Source: Dehalococcoidia bacterium (GTDB taxonomy: Bacteria > Chloroflexota > Dehalococcoidia > DSTF01 > WHTK01). Taken from it: 64,000 nt of DNA. Location: positions 1 through 64,000 of the forward strand of contig WHTK01000011.1 of assembly GCA_009377745.1 (NCBI GenBank), in the 5' to 3' direction. Positions 44,242 to 52,646 of this stretch are shown here, piece by piece. Each line of letters opens with the position of its first letter. Positions within the stretch are counted from its first letter, which is position 1. Below the pieces are notes generated by a model. It saw nothing but the letters and a program-made list of their open reading frames with translations, did not search any database and was not told where the DNA came from. Made by a program: the position numbers and the translations under genes.

Positions 44242-45072
44242 ATGACCGCAGCCGAAGCGTACGTGGCGCGCATGGATGCCAGGTTGGCTCAGCAGACTCG
44301 GGTATTGGGGGAGGAGCCACGGACCGGCCAGGGTGGCGGCGCCGCGCAGCGCCTGCGCGCCGACCCACACCGGGAGCCCAGTCCCGTCCTGGCGTTCCTG
44401 TTCTCCCTTGTCGGACCTGACGACACGGTCTTGGACGTGGGCGGTGGCGCTGGTCGCTATGGCCTGTCCCTGGCGTTGCGGTGCAGGGAGGTCATTAACG
44501 TCGACCCGGCACTAGCCATGGGTGAGCAGTTCCAGGCCTCCGCGGCCGAGGCAGGCATCGGCAATGCCAGATTTATCCACAGCGATTGGTTGCAAGCGCA
44601 GGGCTTGGAAGGCGACGTCGTGCTTGTGACTCAGGTAACCTTCTTCATCCGGGACATAGAGCCTTTCCTCAGGAAGCTCCGCGCCGCTGCCCGGAGGCGG
44701 GTTGTCATTTCGCTCCAGGCGGTACCGCCACCGAATCATTACTGGGCGTTCTTCCGGCTGGTATACGGCGAGGACCAGGTGGAGGCTCCGGGCTACCGAG
44801 AACTGTTGCCGGTCCTTTGGGAGCTGGGCATCCTGCCCGATGTCCGTATCCTTTCCGCTGACTTCCCACGCAGGCCCGACACGCAGGAAGGGGCACTGGA
44901 AGCTGCGCTCACCGGTAACTGGCTGCGATCCGAAGACCGGGAGCGCGCGCGCCCTCTCATCGAAGCCCACTTCGACGAACTCTTCGTCCGTACTCCCCGA
45001 GGCTATGAGCCCAGGGAAGCAAGCCCCTCAAAGGACGTGCTCGTCACTTGGGAAACAACCGAAGCGAGTTAA
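44242..45072 (+). CDS. Class I SAM-dependent methyltransferase
   Basis: A 276-residue protein with motif I VLDVGGGAGRYGLSLALRCR, the acidic residue in EVINVDPALAMG, and a weakly conserved later half (VVLVTQVTFFIRDIEPFLRK, RRRVVISLQAVPPPNHYWAF). Small-molecule substrate unknown. ATG 44242 is chosen because GGGAAG precedes it and the 18 upstream codons look non-coding. It stands alone, divergent from nothing close, with 220 bases of empty sequence after it. No frameshift. Confidence 0.82.
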   Translation: MTAAEAYVARMDARLAQQTRVLGEEPRTGQGGGAAQRLRADPHREPSPVLAFLFSLVGPDDTVLDVGGGAGRYGLSLALRCREVINVDPALAMGEQFQASAAEAGIGNARFIHSDWLQAQGLEGDVVLVTQVTFFIRDIEPFLRKLRAAARRRVVISLQAVPPPNHYWAFFRLVYGEDQVEAPGYRELLPVLWELGILPDVRILSADFPRRPDTQEGALEAALTGNWLRSEDRERARPLIEAHFDELFVRTPRGYEPREASPSKDVLVTWETTEAS

Positions 45073-45292
45073 GCCCACCCCGTCCCTGAGCCGCAAGTCA
45101 CGATTGACGGCTTATTCTTGGCCGAGCTAACACGACGCAAAGGCACCGGGTGCATCCTCTCTTGTCGCTTCGTTCCTACGACGTCCCAGCTGCGGCGACT
45201 AGGGGTTAGGGGCAGAGTTGAGAGAGGGATAGCGAATGACACCAGGCTCTAGTGAGCCATCAATTGGCCCTGTGCTTCCGGAGCCCTTGATC

Positions 45293-46189
45293 TCAGCCAG
45301 CCGCGATCTTCGTGTCTACGAGGTCCTCGTAGCAGGCTGACTCCGGTACGAGTCCCCAGCTGAGCATCCAGCGCCTTGTCCTCTCAAACTCGTCCTCTGG
45401 ATAGGGCCGCGGATAGACGTAGTGCAAGCGAGCAAGCCGGAAGTCTGAAGGTCTGACGAGTCCCCGGAGTTCGTCCGGAAGGTCGTCGATAAGGTATCGA
45501 ACGTAGCGAGCTTTGTCGGCGTTGATCCGGTCGACGGCAGCGCAGACGGCGCGGTTGATTGCCTGGTTCGTCTCCTCGTCTACATCGGGTGCCGAGATTT
45601 CTGAGCCCGCGTAGTAGCCTTCGATGATCGGACGGCAGCCCTGACTCTCGGCGAGTGCAGTGTACGGCTCCATCAGAGTTGCAGCGTCGACAGTCCCGTC
45701 CATCAAGGCCTGGTAGCGAAGTCGCGCCTGCCCGAGGTGCACCGGCTTGATTTCGTCACGTGCCATAAAGCCTTCGAGGAGCTGGAGCGTCAGATAATGA
45801 GAGCCTGCATGGAAGTTTACGGCGATGGTCTTTTCGCGGAGCATCTGCGGATGGGTAATCGGCGAGTCACCCCGAACGAAGATCACCTGGTTCCCCATCG
45901 CCGCGCGGAGCATCACGATGCGGCCGCCGACCTCACTGTCATTCGATCGCCGGATCTGGCCCCACTCACAAGCATTGAAGAACTCCGCTGCACTTTCCTC
46001 GAAGGGCTTGTGGCGCCAGAACGGGTCTACCTGAACCGGGTCAGTGATTACAGGCCTTGTAGCATCCCAACCGGGCGAACGGACAAACTGAACCTCAATG
46101 CCTTCCTTCGCGAAGAGTCCCTCGTCCTGGGCAACCAACCAGGGTAGATTGAAGACTACTTGGCTGTACTCGCTTGTAATCTTCTTCAT
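45293..46189 (-). CDS. NMT1/THI5-like substrate-binding domain protein without signal peptide
   Basis: A 298-residue protein of the SsuA/NMT1 type: QVVFNLPWLVAQDEGLFAKE, GIEVQFVRSPGWDATRPVIT, NQVIFVRGDSPITHPQMLRE, KTIAVNFHAGSHYLTLQLLE, YQALMDGTVDAATLMEPYTA. Related periplasmic proteins bind sulfonates, nitrate or pyrimidine precursors for ABC importers. Here the protein starts MKKITSEYSQVVFNLPW with no signal peptide or lipobox, and no permease or ATPase is adjacent. It may be a cytoplasmic enzyme or sensor with this fold, or it may have lost its export signal. Confidence 0.8.
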   Translation of the reverse strand: MKKITSEYSQVVFNLPWLVAQDEGLFAKEGIEVQFVRSPGWDATRPVITDPVQVDPFWRHKPFEESAAEFFNACEWGQIRRSNDSEVGGRIVMLRAAMGNQVIFVRGDSPITHPQMLREKTIAVNFHAGSHYLTLQLLEGFMARDEIKPVHLGQARLRYQALMDGTVDAATLMEPYTALAESQGCRPIIEGYYAGSEISAPDVDEETNQAINRAVCAAVDRINADKARYVRYLIDDLPDELRGLVRPSDFRLARLHYVYPRPYPEDEFERTRRWMLSWGLVPESACYEDLVDTKIAAG

Positions 46190-46296
46190 CGTTAGGCTCC
46201 CAGTCTCCCATTAGAGCAGTTGCGTCACCAGCAGCAGTGCGATGTTAGCACGGAATCAGAAGTGGGCGAAGGCGATGTACTCGTCCGGTAGATGCT

Positions 46297-46701
46297 TCAT
46301 ACCACCTCCTTTCCGGGGCTCTGTAGGCGCCATTGCGTTACATACTTCTGGGGAGTGAGATATCCGAGGGACTGATGTGGCCGAATAGTGTTGTAGACGT
46401 TCTCCCAACTGAGGAGGTCCGGGCGTACGCCGGCCGCGGTCCAGTCGAGATCATGGACGTCGTAAAACTCCTCGCGATGGGTACCATTGCCGGGCTCGAC
46501 GCAGCCGTTGAGCTTGGGTGAGGGCGGCGGCAGGACGAACAGGGGGATGCCTCGTTCCTGACAGAGGGTCTCGAAGTCAGCCTTGCACTCGGAGCCGCCG
46601 TCCACCTGGATCGCCTTCACATCGTTGGGTGTGCGCTCCAGAATTGCGTCCAGGAAAGTAGTACGAAGGCGGGACCGACGACCCGCGCCACCCTGCGCCA
46701 A
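46297..46701 (-). pseudogene. DDE integrase-type transposase (IS481/IS3-like), C-terminal fragment
   Basis: The last part of an rve-type transposase: TPNDVKAIQVDGGSECKADF, ETLCQERGIPLFVLPPPSPK, LNGCVEPGNGTHREEFYDV, NTIRPHQSLGYLTPQKYV. The second Asp (VDGGSE) and the catalytic Glu (NGCVEP) of the DDE triad are present. The N-terminal helix-turn-helix and the first Asp are missing, and upstream sequence belongs to another remnant. Inactive. Confidence 0.8.
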
Positions 46702-46740
46702 AGGCAGGTCGTCGCGGGACTGGCCAAACCGATAGACTCT

Positions 46741-46842
46741 CTACCGCAAGAGCTCGTTCTCAACGGCGAATAGAACGGCTCCTGCCCGACTTGAAACACC
46801 GACCTTCTCATATATGCTTTCTAAGTGATGCCGGGCCGTGTG
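46741..46842 (-). pseudogene. LuxR-type helix-turn-helix, C-terminal remnant
   Basis: The minus strand reads HTHTARHHLESIYEKVGVSS, RAGAVLFAVENELLR and a stop, the end of a LuxR/NarL-type DNA-binding domain. Nothing upstream continues it; the sequence changes at about 46850 into the tail of the next gene. It is wedged between a transposase fragment and a hypothetical gene. Confidence 0.65.
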
Positions 46843-46851
46843 AGTATGCGG

Positions 46852-47199
46852 TTAGCGAGCGCTTTCTCCGAGGCCGATCTTGATGTCGATGACCTTGTTC
46901 AGCTCCTGGACTGCTTCGGGAATCTTCTCCAAACCGACCAAGTCATGAGCATCGAAGATGAGTTGTCGTACACGTTCGAGCTGCGATACGGTTTCGCGTT
47001 CTGACCCGGCGTGGACCGCCAGGCGGCAGTCGGCGTCCGCTTGTCGGTACGCATCATCCATCTCTGCCTCTCGAAAGAAGAACTGCGCGCCTTTCGTCTC
47101 GCGCAGACGATCTATCAAAGAAACGAGCGTCGCGACCGAGAGATCATCGACCCAGACGACCCGATCGACGTCCCTGTCGCTTCCGCCAGTTAGTTCCAT
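46852..47199 (-). CDS. Hypothetical protein
   Basis: A 115-residue, mostly helical acidic protein (SVATLVSLIDRLRETKGAQF, RETVSQLERVRQLIFDAHDL, EAVQELNKVIDIKIGLGESA). No family recognised. The helix pattern with KIPEAVQELNKVIDIKIG resembles bacterial proteins of unknown function with a C-terminal helical hairpin, but I cannot name one. The C-terminus coincides with a rearrangement point, so the last residues may not be original. Confidence 0.5.
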   Translation of the reverse strand: MELTGGSDRDVDRVVWVDDLSVATLVSLIDRLRETKGAQFFFREAEMDDAYRQADADCRLAVHAGSERETVSQLERVRQLIFDAHDLVGLEKIPEAVQELNKVIDIKIGLGESAR

Positions 47200-47328
47200 C
47201 CTCGTCCTCGAGACATCAATCCAATCGCAGTGACTACTAACGACATAACGATAGCTGAAAATCCCAAGGCTCTCACATGGATGATTGGCTAGTCATGTCT
47301 TGGGCCCCGGTCCGTATCAGTAAGGGTA

Positions 47329-48669
47329 CTACGCCCGCGCTCGTGCCGGCCAGGCATCCATGGCCCGCGGCGCTGCGAAGAATCGTTGAGCGGCTTCAAC
47401 CCAGCTCTCTTCTCTAGGGAGTGTGATCCCAGCCGCCGTGTATCGGAAGACCGCCGGGTCTTGAGTCCCGGGCGGGGCAATGTTATCGTCGCGGAGTTTT
47501 CTGGCCGCTCTTAGAAGAATGCGGCGCGCCGCAATGACACCGCTGTCTGAGGTCCCCAGGTGCTCGAGGGTGCGGTCGAGGACCGGGCCCACGTTCTCCG
47601 TCATCATCGTCTCGGTCATAGCCTGATCCTGAGTGCCGATGCCTACGATGCCCGTGTAGGACTGGGCACGCTGAAGCTCCCGGTCGAGCATGTAGTCGTT
47701 ATCCTTGTTCCTCATGCCGTAGAAGGCACCGCCCGGGCGCTGTGTGGCTGGGAGGTATTCCTCTGAACCAAGATCAATTCCGCCCTGCTGGTGGCATTGC
47801 GCTCGTTCTTCGGGTGTGAGCGGCCGTTCCGGGTTGAAGTAGATGTTCCAGCGCATCAGCGTGAAATCATCCATGGGCTCCCACGCGGTCAGCCTCGTGG
47901 CTGGACCAATACACCCTGGAGGTGCGGTCCAAAACGGAAGCATGAAGATATTGATACGCCAGTAGTACTGGTTGTCCGGGGCGTTCCGTTGAGCCGCGAT
48001 GAGAACGCCAGCGGGGATCTCCATCAGCTCAAATCTCGGTGCCCTGTCCTCACGCGTCAGGCTCTGGGCACAGGGGTCAGGATTCCGAGCCTGACGCTGC
48101 CCAGCCTCGTTGTGGAGAAAGGCGACATGGCTCGAATCAATGCCGCCTTCCAGGCTCTGCATCCAGTTGTTCTCGATGACGCGCTTTGAAACCTCGACGT
48201 GGTCTTCGGGCACGAGATTCCAGGGATATTCCGGGAAAGCAGGCTTGAGAGCGCGGGGTCCCATGTACGCCCACACCATGCCGGCCTTTTCGACACAGGG
48301 GTAAGCGATGTGGCGGAACTTGTCCTTGAAGTTGCTTGTCTCAGGCTCGTTCGGCTGGTCAAGGCACCGGCCCTCTACATCGTATTTCCAGCCGTGGTAT
48401 ACGCAGCGCAGGCCACCCTCTTCGTTCCGGCCGAAGAACAAAGATGCTCCGCGATGCGGACACCTGTCTGCTATCAGGCCGACTTGGCCGCTGGTGTCGC
48501 GGAAGGCAACAAGGTTCTCGCCGAGGAGCTTAACCCTTATCGGGTTGCAATCCGGGGCCGGAAGTTCGGACGATAGCAGGACGGGATTCCAATACCTGCG
48601 GAGCAGGTCGCCCATGGGAGTACCGAAACCTACTCTCGTTAACATCTGAGTGTCTTGAGCAGATAGCAT
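47329..48669 (-). CDS. Rieske non-heme iron oxygenase, alpha subunit
   Basis: A 446-residue paralog of the protein at 36689. Rieske site: CPHRGASLFFGRNEEGG, then LRCVYHGWKYD. Iron site: EGGIDSSHVAFLH. The N-terminal VGFGTPMGDLLRRYWNPVLL and the C-terminal DRTLEHLGTSDSGVIAARRI are shared with the other copies in the window. AGGAGG six bases before ATG 48669 fixes the start, 13 codons inside the longest frame. A palindrome lies 43 bases upstream. The protein is complete; redox partners are not nearby. The substrate is likely different from that of the first copy, as the middle region differs in length and sequence. Confidence 0.93.
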   Translation of the reverse strand: MLSAQDTQMLTRVGFGTPMGDLLRRYWNPVLLSSELPAPDCNPIRVKLLGENLVAFRDTSGQVGLIADRCPHRGASLFFGRNEEGGLRCVYHGWKYDVEGRCLDQPNEPETSNFKDKFRHIAYPCVEKAGMVWAYMGPRALKPAFPEYPWNLVPEDHVEVSKRVIENNWMQSLEGGIDSSHVAFLHNEAGQRQARNPDPCAQSLTREDRAPRFELMEIPAGVLIAAQRNAPDNQYYWRINIFMLPFWTAPPGCIGPATRLTAWEPMDDFTLMRWNIYFNPERPLTPEERAQCHQQGGIDLGSEEYLPATQRPGGAFYGMRNKDNDYMLDRELQRAQSYTGIVGIGTQDQAMTETMMTENVGPVLDRTLEHLGTSDSGVIAARRILLRAARKLRDDNIAPPGTQDPAVFRYTAAGITLPREESWVEAAQRFFAAPRAMDAWPARARA

Positions 48670-48711
48670 GTTATCCTCCTTGGCTCTCTCTCGGACGGCT
48701 CTTGTCACGCA

Positions 48712-48723
48712 TACATTAATGTA
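48712..48723. promoter_or_regulatory. Perfect palindrome TACATTAATGTA
   Basis: A 12-base AT-rich palindrome 43 bases upstream of the Rieske gene start (48669, minus strand), placed where an operator would block transcription. Confidence 0.45.
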
Positions 48724-48851
48724 AAGAACCGGATGATGCCTGAACTTGCAGTGCTCAAGCGTGAGTCTGAGTCGTATAGTGGCGCCTCCGAGCGTCTCGA
48801 CAAGGCAGCGACGAGGTCTCGCATTTGACAGAACGACTGGGAGAGATCGCT

Positions 48852-49066
48852 ATGGGCATGAAGTCGGCGGTCGACAAACTCAATGAGATAGGTATGCCCG
48901 CCTTGCTGAGGTGCAACAGCATCTGTTGGCTGGCATGAACGAAGCTAAGGCTCGAGCTGAGGTGCACGATGTGCGGATTGGCTCCTTGCAGCGGACGGTC
49001 ATGATCGGCATAGCCACCACTGTCGGGCTGTTTGGCCTGGTTGCCGTTCTTGTGTTACTTCGATAG
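48852..49066 (+). pseudogene. Small coiled-coil / single-membrane-helix protein, frameshifted
   Basis: One frame reads MGMKSAVDKLNEIG and a second, after an indel near 48893, gives RLAEVQQHLLAGMNEAKARA, EVHDVRIGSLQRTVMIGIAT and a hydrophobic end FGLVAVLVLLR to the stop at 49066. Together this looks like a small protein with a coiled coil and a C-terminal membrane anchor. The second frame alone (ATG 48935, 43 residues) could still be made. Family unknown. Confidence 0.4.
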
Positions 49067-49602
49067 AAAGCAGCGGACTAAGGGGTGTTTTGCCGTTCTG
49101 AGGCGTCGCGTCTCTGGATGACGCCGTTCCGGCCCCGATCTCAAGTGATTAAGACGTTGTCGGCAGGCCGGCCACGTCCGCTGCATGAGGTCGGCGATTC
49201 GCTTTCGGCGGGAGGTTCGCGATTGCGGTTAGCCGCGCGTCATCGTCGTCATTCCACGCTACGCCGCGGCGTCTTCTCATTCCCGTCCCGCGCGGCGGCG
49301 CCATCACGCTGCCTCCGGCGGGCGGTCGTCAGTGGAATCGCGCTGGAGATACGGCGCGAGCAGGTCCATGAACCAGAGACGTCGACCTTTTGGAAGCCTT
49401 CGAGGCCGAGGGTCGCGCGTGACTGTGGCTGCCCGGGTGATCCGCAGGTTGCGGTGGCCAAGGGGCGTAGGACTAGCATTTACCGGCGTAACCCTGCCTC
49501 GTCTCGAACCGCGCCTTTAATAATCATTTGCGTAGCCGTTGAAAGCGATATTCGGACACGCGGGAAACTCGCCTTCAACTTTGACGCCTCAATGCTGGCA
49601 GT
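49067..49602. other. Region without a convincing gene
   Basis: A 207-codon plus-strand frame (49085-49708) has Arg/Ser-rich, non-protein-like composition. A minus-strand stretch near 49300-49400 reads RRLWFMDLLAPYLQRDSTDD before a stop and may be the tail of a lost gene. Nothing can be named. Confidence 0.3.
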
Positions 49603-49977
49603 TCATCCATACGTGCTGACGTCATCAACCAACAGAAGCTTTTCAAAACGCTCTTCAGTTTCAACCACGCTCAGCGCTGCCGCATACTTCCGTTCAAACT
49701 GCGCATAGGTATAACCGGCACTCTGGAACCGGCGCTTTGACACCGCCTGGTTCAGCACGAGAAGCTCCCTAACCGGTACATCCATTAGTCGCGCGAGAGT
49801 TCCTCCGCCAAAGACTTGGTTCTGTGCAATTCGCTGAACGATGAAGTGATGGTTAGCGTGAAAGGCGCCTACCTTCTGGAAGTAGTCGCCGATCAGTTGC
49901 TTGCCGCCGTCGGGAAAGAGCCGGCGCAGCTTCGGGTTGTTGCGGGTGCTGGTCTGCGTCGGCGCAGCGTACGTCAC
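49603..49977 (-). CDS. ComF-like phosphoribosyltransferase-type protein, truncated
   Basis: The protein has NHHFIVQRIAQNQVFGGGTL, then SKRRFQSAGYTYAQFERKYA and a C-terminal KLLLVDDVSTYG followed at once by a stop. LLVDDVSTxG is the PRPP-binding loop of type I phosphoribosyltransferases, and the preceding KRR-Q-S segment resembles ComF-like proteins. The part that normally follows the loop is absent, so the gene ends early. The GTG start at 49977 has no ribosome site, and an upstream frame (LRLGIATHER, from about 50062) may be its original N-terminus after a frameshift. The role is unknown. Confidence 0.4.
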   Translation of the reverse strand: MTYAAPTQTSTRNNPKLRRLFPDGGKQLIGDYFQKVGAFHANHHFIVQRIAQNQVFGGGTLARLMDVPVRELLVLNQAVSKRRFQSAGYTYAQFERKYAAALSVVETEERFEKLLLVDDVSTYG

Positions 49978-50075
49978 GTTCGTGCGTCGCGATGCCTAGG
50001 CGAAGGGTGCGCTCGTTTGAGCGATGAGCAACCTCGTTCGCATCGGCGAAAACTAACGACACTGGATTAACCTGA

Positions 50076-50113
50076 AGTAGAGGCCCTCGCAGAGCATTGC
50101 GAGGGCCTCTACT
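50076..50113. terminator. Perfect 16-base inverted repeat hairpin
   Basis: AGTAGAGGCCCTCGCA (50076-50091), loop GAGCAT, TGCGAGGGCCTCTACT (50098-50113). The stem is very stable and GC-rich; no T-run follows on either side. Likely a transcription terminator or the remains of a mobile hairpin. Confidence 0.6.
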
Positions 50114-50470
50114 GCTTCGAGGCCTACCGGCGGTACTGCCTTTGGGGCACTGTGTGGCGGGGGCAGATCATTCTGCTGACCTTTTATTGGAGCTCGACCT
50201 TCGGGTTTGATTCTCGAGGGTCGTGCACACTTCCCGGGCTCGGCGACCCCCTCAACTTCCACAGATCTGGTGTTCAGCCTACCCGTACGCGATATTAGCC
50301 AGAAGGTTCGTCGGGCGACTCCGCGTTCACGCATCGACCAGCACGTCCGAGATACTCACAGCCTAGCTGGAGAGGCATAAGAAGCGAGAGTCCCTTGCCG
50401 GTCGCTGGTCGCCACGGCCGAGGTCATATCTGCTGCGGGCTGCTCAGCACCCTACACCCGTCCGAGCCCC
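50114..50470. other. Region without a recognisable gene
   Basis: Short frames on both strands have no family features. It lies downstream of the XRE regulator (minus strand). Confidence 0.3.
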
Positions 50471-51112
50471 TCACGCTCCGCCCTTTAGAAGGTCAGCTCT
50501 CCGCGACCGTACTGGCACCGCAGGGCCCGTTGATGTGTCGCCGACGAAGGACACTGGCAGCTGGTGCACCAGGGAGCGGCAAGGGTCAAGCCGGACGTCT
50601 CGAGCTAGTTCGACCCAGCGCAAGGCGTAAGCGGCGTCTTCGAGCCGGCGCAGCTCGGGGCGGCCCTGTCCGCCACGCCCGCATCGCTCGGCAATGGTGC
50701 CGGCCCAGTCACCGTCGTGTTCGCAGTAGCTTCGGCGCAGCGACGCTGTTGATGTGACCGCCTGCAAATCGCCCAGGATCGCCGCCACCACGCCGCCGAC
50801 CGTCTCCCGCATTGGCCGCTCTCGCGAGGCCCGCCGGTACCAACGGCCACTCCGTTCCCAGGACCCAGGCAGGCCGTGACCGGCGATGGCGGCTGCTCGC
50901 AGTTCGGGCCATCGCCGTCCCTCAAGAAGCTCGACGAGGCGCTCGCGACGGATGCCGTCGGGGACGGTCGTACCGCGCTCCCACTGGGCGACCGCCGAGG
51001 GCCCGGCGGCGCCGACAGATCGGGCGATTTCCGTCTGTGTCACCCCGTAGAGAAACCGGAAGTCTCGAAGCCGCTGTCCGAGCTCCTGCCAATGGCTGCG
51101 GAAGCGGTGCAC
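50471..51112 (-). CDS. XRE family helix-turn-helix regulator
   Basis: A 213-residue protein. The N-terminus is a Cro/C1-type helix-turn-helix: WQELGQRLRDFRFLYGVTQT, EIARSVGAAGPSAVAQWERG, TTVPDGIRRERLVELLEGR. The rest (LRRLEDAAYALRWVELARDV, RSLVHQLPVSFVGDTSTGP) has no named domain but could bind an effector. Such regulators often act in phage or stress control. It is just inside the left side of the break in the ComM gene, so it came in with the rearrangement. No partner gene is adjacent. Confidence 0.8.
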   Translation of the reverse strand: MHRFRSHWQELGQRLRDFRFLYGVTQTEIARSVGAAGPSAVAQWERGTTVPDGIRRERLVELLEGRRWPELRAAAIAGHGLPGSWERSGRWYRRASRERPMRETVGGVVAAILGDLQAVTSTASLRRSYCEHDGDWAGTIAERCGRGGQGRPELRRLEDAAYALRWVELARDVRLDPCRSLVHQLPVSFVGDTSTGPAVPVRSRRADLLKGGA

Positions 51113-51185
51113 CTTCGTCCGACCGTCGACCGGCTGGCCCTTTTCATACGCAAGTGTGACCGTGATGACAAGTTCCCGCGCGGCT

Positions 51186-52274
51186 TTAGTGGGAACTATG
51201 GCATTTGCGAATGCATGCGCACGGGTTCATGGCCGCGACGAGCATGAAGTTCGCCGGGAAGGTGACGCTGCCCTGGGCGCGGCTGATCGTCACGAGGTGG
51301 TCCTCGAGCGGCTGACGCAGCACTTCCAGCGTTTGCTGTCCGAACTCGGGCAGCTCATCCAGAAAGAGTACGCCCCGATGCGACAGGCTGATCTCTCCCG
51401 GCCGCGGCTGCCTTCCACCCCCGACCAGGCCCGCCTGTGAGATCGTGTGATGTGGCGCCCGGAAGGGCCGCTGGCGGATCAGGGGTGTATCGCGCGGCAG
51501 CAGCCCGGCGACGCTGTAGATACGCGTCACCGTCAGCGCCTCTTCGGGAGTCAGGGATGGCAGCACCGAGGGCAGCGCCCGGGCCAGTAGCGTCTTGCCC
51601 GCTCCGGCCGGCCCGACCATCAGCAGGTTGTGACCGCCCGCCGCCGCGACTTCCAGCGCCCGCTTGACGTGCTCCTGGCCCCGCACCTCGGCGAAGTCAG
51701 TGCCCTCATAGGCGAGCGGCGCCTCACTTAATGGCTGGCCCTGGCGCACGTAGGGCGCAATCGGCTCTTCGCCGCTGAGGTGCTTGATCAGGGCCGCAAA
51801 CGACTCGACCGGGTAGACTTCGACGCCCTCGACCAGCGCCGCCTCGGCCGCGTCCGAGGCGGGGACGAAGACCTCGCGCAGGCCGCGGTCGCGCGCCAGG
51901 CTGACCATCGGCAGCACGCCGTGGGTGGGCCGCAGCCGTCCGTCCAGCGATAGCTCACCCAGGAATAGCGACTGGCTGGTGTCCGCGATCACCTGCTCCG
52001 AAGCGATGACGACGCCAACCGCGATCGGCAGGTCGAAGCTCGGGCCCTCTTTCTTGATGTCGGCGGGCGCCAGGGCGACGGTGATGCGCTTGGTAGGGAA
52101 GAAGCAGCCGGAGTTGCGGACGGCGGAGCGCACGCGCTCCTTGGCCTCCGAGACGGCCGCGTCCGGCAGGCCGACCACGTTCACGGCCGGCAACCCCGGC
52201 AGCAGGTCGACCTCGACCTCGATCAGCTCACCCTCGAGCCCAACCACCGCCGCCGAGTAGACTTTCGCAAGCAT
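51186..52274 (-). CDS. comM: ComM/YifB Mg-chelatase-like AAA+ ATPase, C-terminally truncated
   Basis: The N-terminal Lon-protease-like subdomain ([60 protein letters not shown]) is followed by the AAA+ core: Walker [21 protein letters not shown] and Walker [21 protein letters not shown]. The family (about 505 residues) acts as a helicase for branch migration in natural transformation. Here the protein stops at residue 362: after AAMNPCAC the sequence changes to CIRKCHSSH and a stop. About 145 residues, including sensor 2, are missing, so it is probably inactive. The break near 51217 marks the left edge of the intact right-hand block. Confidence 0.9.
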   Translation of the reverse strand: MLAKVYSAAVVGLEGELIEVEVDLLPGLPAVNVVGLPDAAVSEAKERVRSAVRNSGCFFPTKRITVALAPADIKKEGPSFDLPIAVGVVIASEQVIADTSQSLFLGELSLDGRLRPTHGVLPMVSLARDRGLREVFVPASDAAEAALVEGVEVYPVESFAALIKHLSGEEPIAPYVRQGQPLSEAPLAYEGTDFAEVRGQEHVKRALEVAAAGGHNLLMVGPAGAGKTLLARALPSVLPSLTPEEALTVTRIYSVAGLLPRDTPLIRQRPFRAPHHTISQAGLVGGGRQPRPGEISLSHRGVLFLDELPEFGQQTLEVLRQPLEDHLVTISRAQGSVTFPANFMLVAAMNPCACIRKCHSSH

Positions 52275-52646
52275 GTTCGCATCGGATTATAGGGCGTCGC
52301 GGGCGGGATGCAAGAGCAATCGATGTCTGGGGCAAGACCGCAGGCTACCCGATGGAGTGCGTCAAGGTGAAGAAAGGGCCAGCCTGGCGCTCCTGATGAG
52401 GCCGCCCGCTCTGTACTGAGTGCGCATTGTACGAGGCAGCCCTGATCCGTCACTGTCGATTGAAGACTTCGACCGACCTGCGATTCAGGTAGGGCATGAC
52501 TTGGAGGCTCACGCCTTCACGGGCACGCGCTTTTCACGGGTTTTGGTATTGCCTTCTGACTTTAGGCGACCTAGCATTGGGGCAAATTCCGCGCATAGAC
52601 CTGCAGGGTAACGCATTCATTGCGGATTTCGGAAGGGAGACTCGAA
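52275..52646. other. Intergenic region between divergent genes
   Basis: Control regions for the truncated comM-like gene (leftward) and the substrate-binding protein (rightward). The ribosome site GGAAGGGAG (52630-52638) belongs to the latter. No other feature was identified. Confidence 0.35.

Noticed and set aside
49085-49708. 207-codon plus frame
   Set aside because: Arg/Ser-rich, no domain, overlaps the phosphoribosyltransferase-like frame on the other strand.
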